DNA of 7,218 nucleotides from Cyclobacteriaceae bacterium (GTDB lineage: Bacteria > Bacteroidota > Bacteroidia > Cytophagales > Cyclobacteriaceae): contig JAOUKG010000123.1 of NCBI GenBank assembly GCA_029882725.1, positions 1 to 7,218 on the forward strand. Reading direction: 5' to 3'. Made by a program: the position numbers and the translations under genes. This document shows positions 6,351-7,218 of the stretch, piece by piece. Under the pieces are notes generated by a model. The model was not told the origin of the DNA. It did no database searches and was given only the letters and a program-made list of their open reading frames with translations. Each line of letters starts with the position of its first letter. Within the stretch, counting starts at the first letter, position 1.

Positions 6351-7218
6351 CTAATTAAAACTGTCTTCTACTCTCCCGTAATCAATCTTGGAATTATGCC
6401 GTGGGTCTCGTGGAATTTTGGAAACAATATTAATTTCATCGCAGGGAACTCCGGCTTTGAGGACCTGAGCTTTTATTCTTTCTATTGATTGCTTATTACT
6501 TAATTGCCTTTCCCCCACCTCCAGAATAGCATACACCTTTCCATCGATCTTCATTAAAGTACCTATTTCCACTCCTTCAATAGTTTGAAAGTAGTTTTCG
6601 TAGGTAAAAGGAGATAAAAACCCTTCCTCCACAGGAATCAACGTGTTGCACCTTCCCGTAAGGTACAATTGGCCATTTTCCATATAGCCACTATCGCCGG
6701 TTCTGTGCCAGCATTTTTCGCCAATGAAAATCTTATTCCGCTTTAGCGCCTTCTCATTGTTGAAGTATTCACGGAGTACATGCGCCCCACTAACTATTAT
6801 TTCACCAATTCTTCCCGAAGGCAGAACCCATTCCTCCAATTCCCTTTCATCGTGTACCGAAATATCCTCTTCGGTAATCAGGATAATTTTTACCTCAGTT
6901 TTTCTGTACGGCACCCCCACATTTAATCCCTTTTTCAGCAAATTGTCTTTTTCCAAAACCAATTCCCCGGCTGAAATAGAACTGATGGGCTCCGCTTCTG
7001 TTGATCCATATATTATCTCCACCTGTGTGGTTGGAAAAGCGTTTATATAAGTTGAGGCTTCCGAGGGAAAAACCGGGGCTCCTCCCGTAAATACCTTTTT
7101 CAAAAGGGGCAACTCCAGTTGGTTGTCATTGAGATACCTTGCTAAAGTGTTCACAAAAAACGGGGAAGACACCAGCCTGTTTACCCGGTTTTTTTGCATT
7201 TGTCTGTAAATACGCTCT
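6351..7218 (-). CDS. Adenylate-forming (AMP-binding) acyl ligase, C-terminal part
   Basis: The reading frame stays open to the right edge (ERIYRQ precedes the first visible Met at 7199), so the N-terminal part, including the P-loop-like AMP-binding motif, lies outside the window. Numbering from that Met, the visible part holds FTGGAPVFPSE (37-47), the core motif IYGSTEAEPIS (63-73), GRIGEIIVSGAHVL (129-142), and HRTGDSGYMENGQLYLTGR (165-183) with the ribose-binding Asp169. PRDPRHNSKIDYGRV (263-277) contains the likely catalytic Lys271. Such ANL enzymes activate a carboxylate as acyl-AMP and usually pass it to CoA or a carrier protein. The hinge after GR183 reads CNTLIPVEE rather than the common KDxI, and the RHNSKI motif recalls OleC/'fatty acid CoA ligase' relatives. 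That subfamily link is a recollection, not a proven assignment. Substrate is unknown. Confidence 0.85.
   Translation of the reverse strand, partial: ERIYRQMQKNRVNRLVSSPFFVNTLARYLNDNQLELPLLKKVFTGGAPVFPSEASTYINAFPTTQVEIIYGSTEAEPISSISAGELVLEKDNLLKKGLNVGVPYRKTEVKIILITEEDISVHDERELEEWVLPSGRIGEIIVSGAHVLREYFNNEKALKRNKIFIGEKCWHRTGDSGYMENGQLYLTGRCNTLIPVEEGFLSPFTYENYFQTIEGVEIGTLMKIDGKVYAILEVGERQLSNKQSIERIKAQVLKAGVPCDEINIVSKIPRDPRHNSKIDYGRVEDSFN

Noticed and set aside
6724..7050. Open frame on the plus strand inside the ligase gene
   Set aside because: It is antisense to the conserved adenylation motifs and shows no features of its own.

Overview
The window looks like chromosomal DNA from a member of the Bacteroidota, probably a marine or soil flavobacterium or cytophagian. 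The evidence is a moderately AT-rich base composition, two TonB-dependent outer-membrane receptors (one with the N-terminal carboxypeptidase-regulatory-like domain typical of this phylum), no Shine-Dalgarno sequences before the starts, and TAnnTTTG-like promoter elements. No mobile element, tRNA, rRNA or CRISPR array is visible.

Layout. Positions 20-2200 (minus strand) encode a BtuB-type TonB-dependent receptor. Its long leader (2201-2520) carries a well-preserved cobalamin riboswitch (about 2338-2520, minus strand), so the receptor is very probably a cobalamin/corrinoid importer repressed by its ligand. Between the riboswitch and the start codon, a perfect 9-bp inverted repeat (2195-2203 / 2224-2232) would bury the btuB AUG in an RNA hairpin. 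This makes a candidate translational expression platform. Divergent from btuB, positions 2669-3220 (plus strand) encode a small YdjM/DUF457-type membrane metal-dependent hydrolase. A near-consensus Fur-like palindrome (2600-2618) lies in the shared upstream region.

Positions 3221-3399 separate this hydrolase gene from a convergent receptor gene. They hold a palindromic repeat cluster (3254-3300) and an intrinsic terminator whose wobble pairs and U-tract favour the minus strand (3319-3369). Positions 3400-6288 (minus) encode a 962-residue TonB-dependent receptor with an N-terminal beta-sandwich domain and no SusD partner in view, so its substrate is unknown. Upstream of it, after a 62-bp very AT-rich gap, lies the C-terminal part of an adenylate-forming (ANL superfamily) acyl ligase (6351-7218, minus), which runs off the right edge of the window.

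The clear functional unit is the B12 uptake module: riboswitch, start-codon hairpin and btuB. The other genes are not obviously linked to it. No wholly new system is evident. The most interesting point is how the riboswitch may be coupled to the start-codon hairpin.
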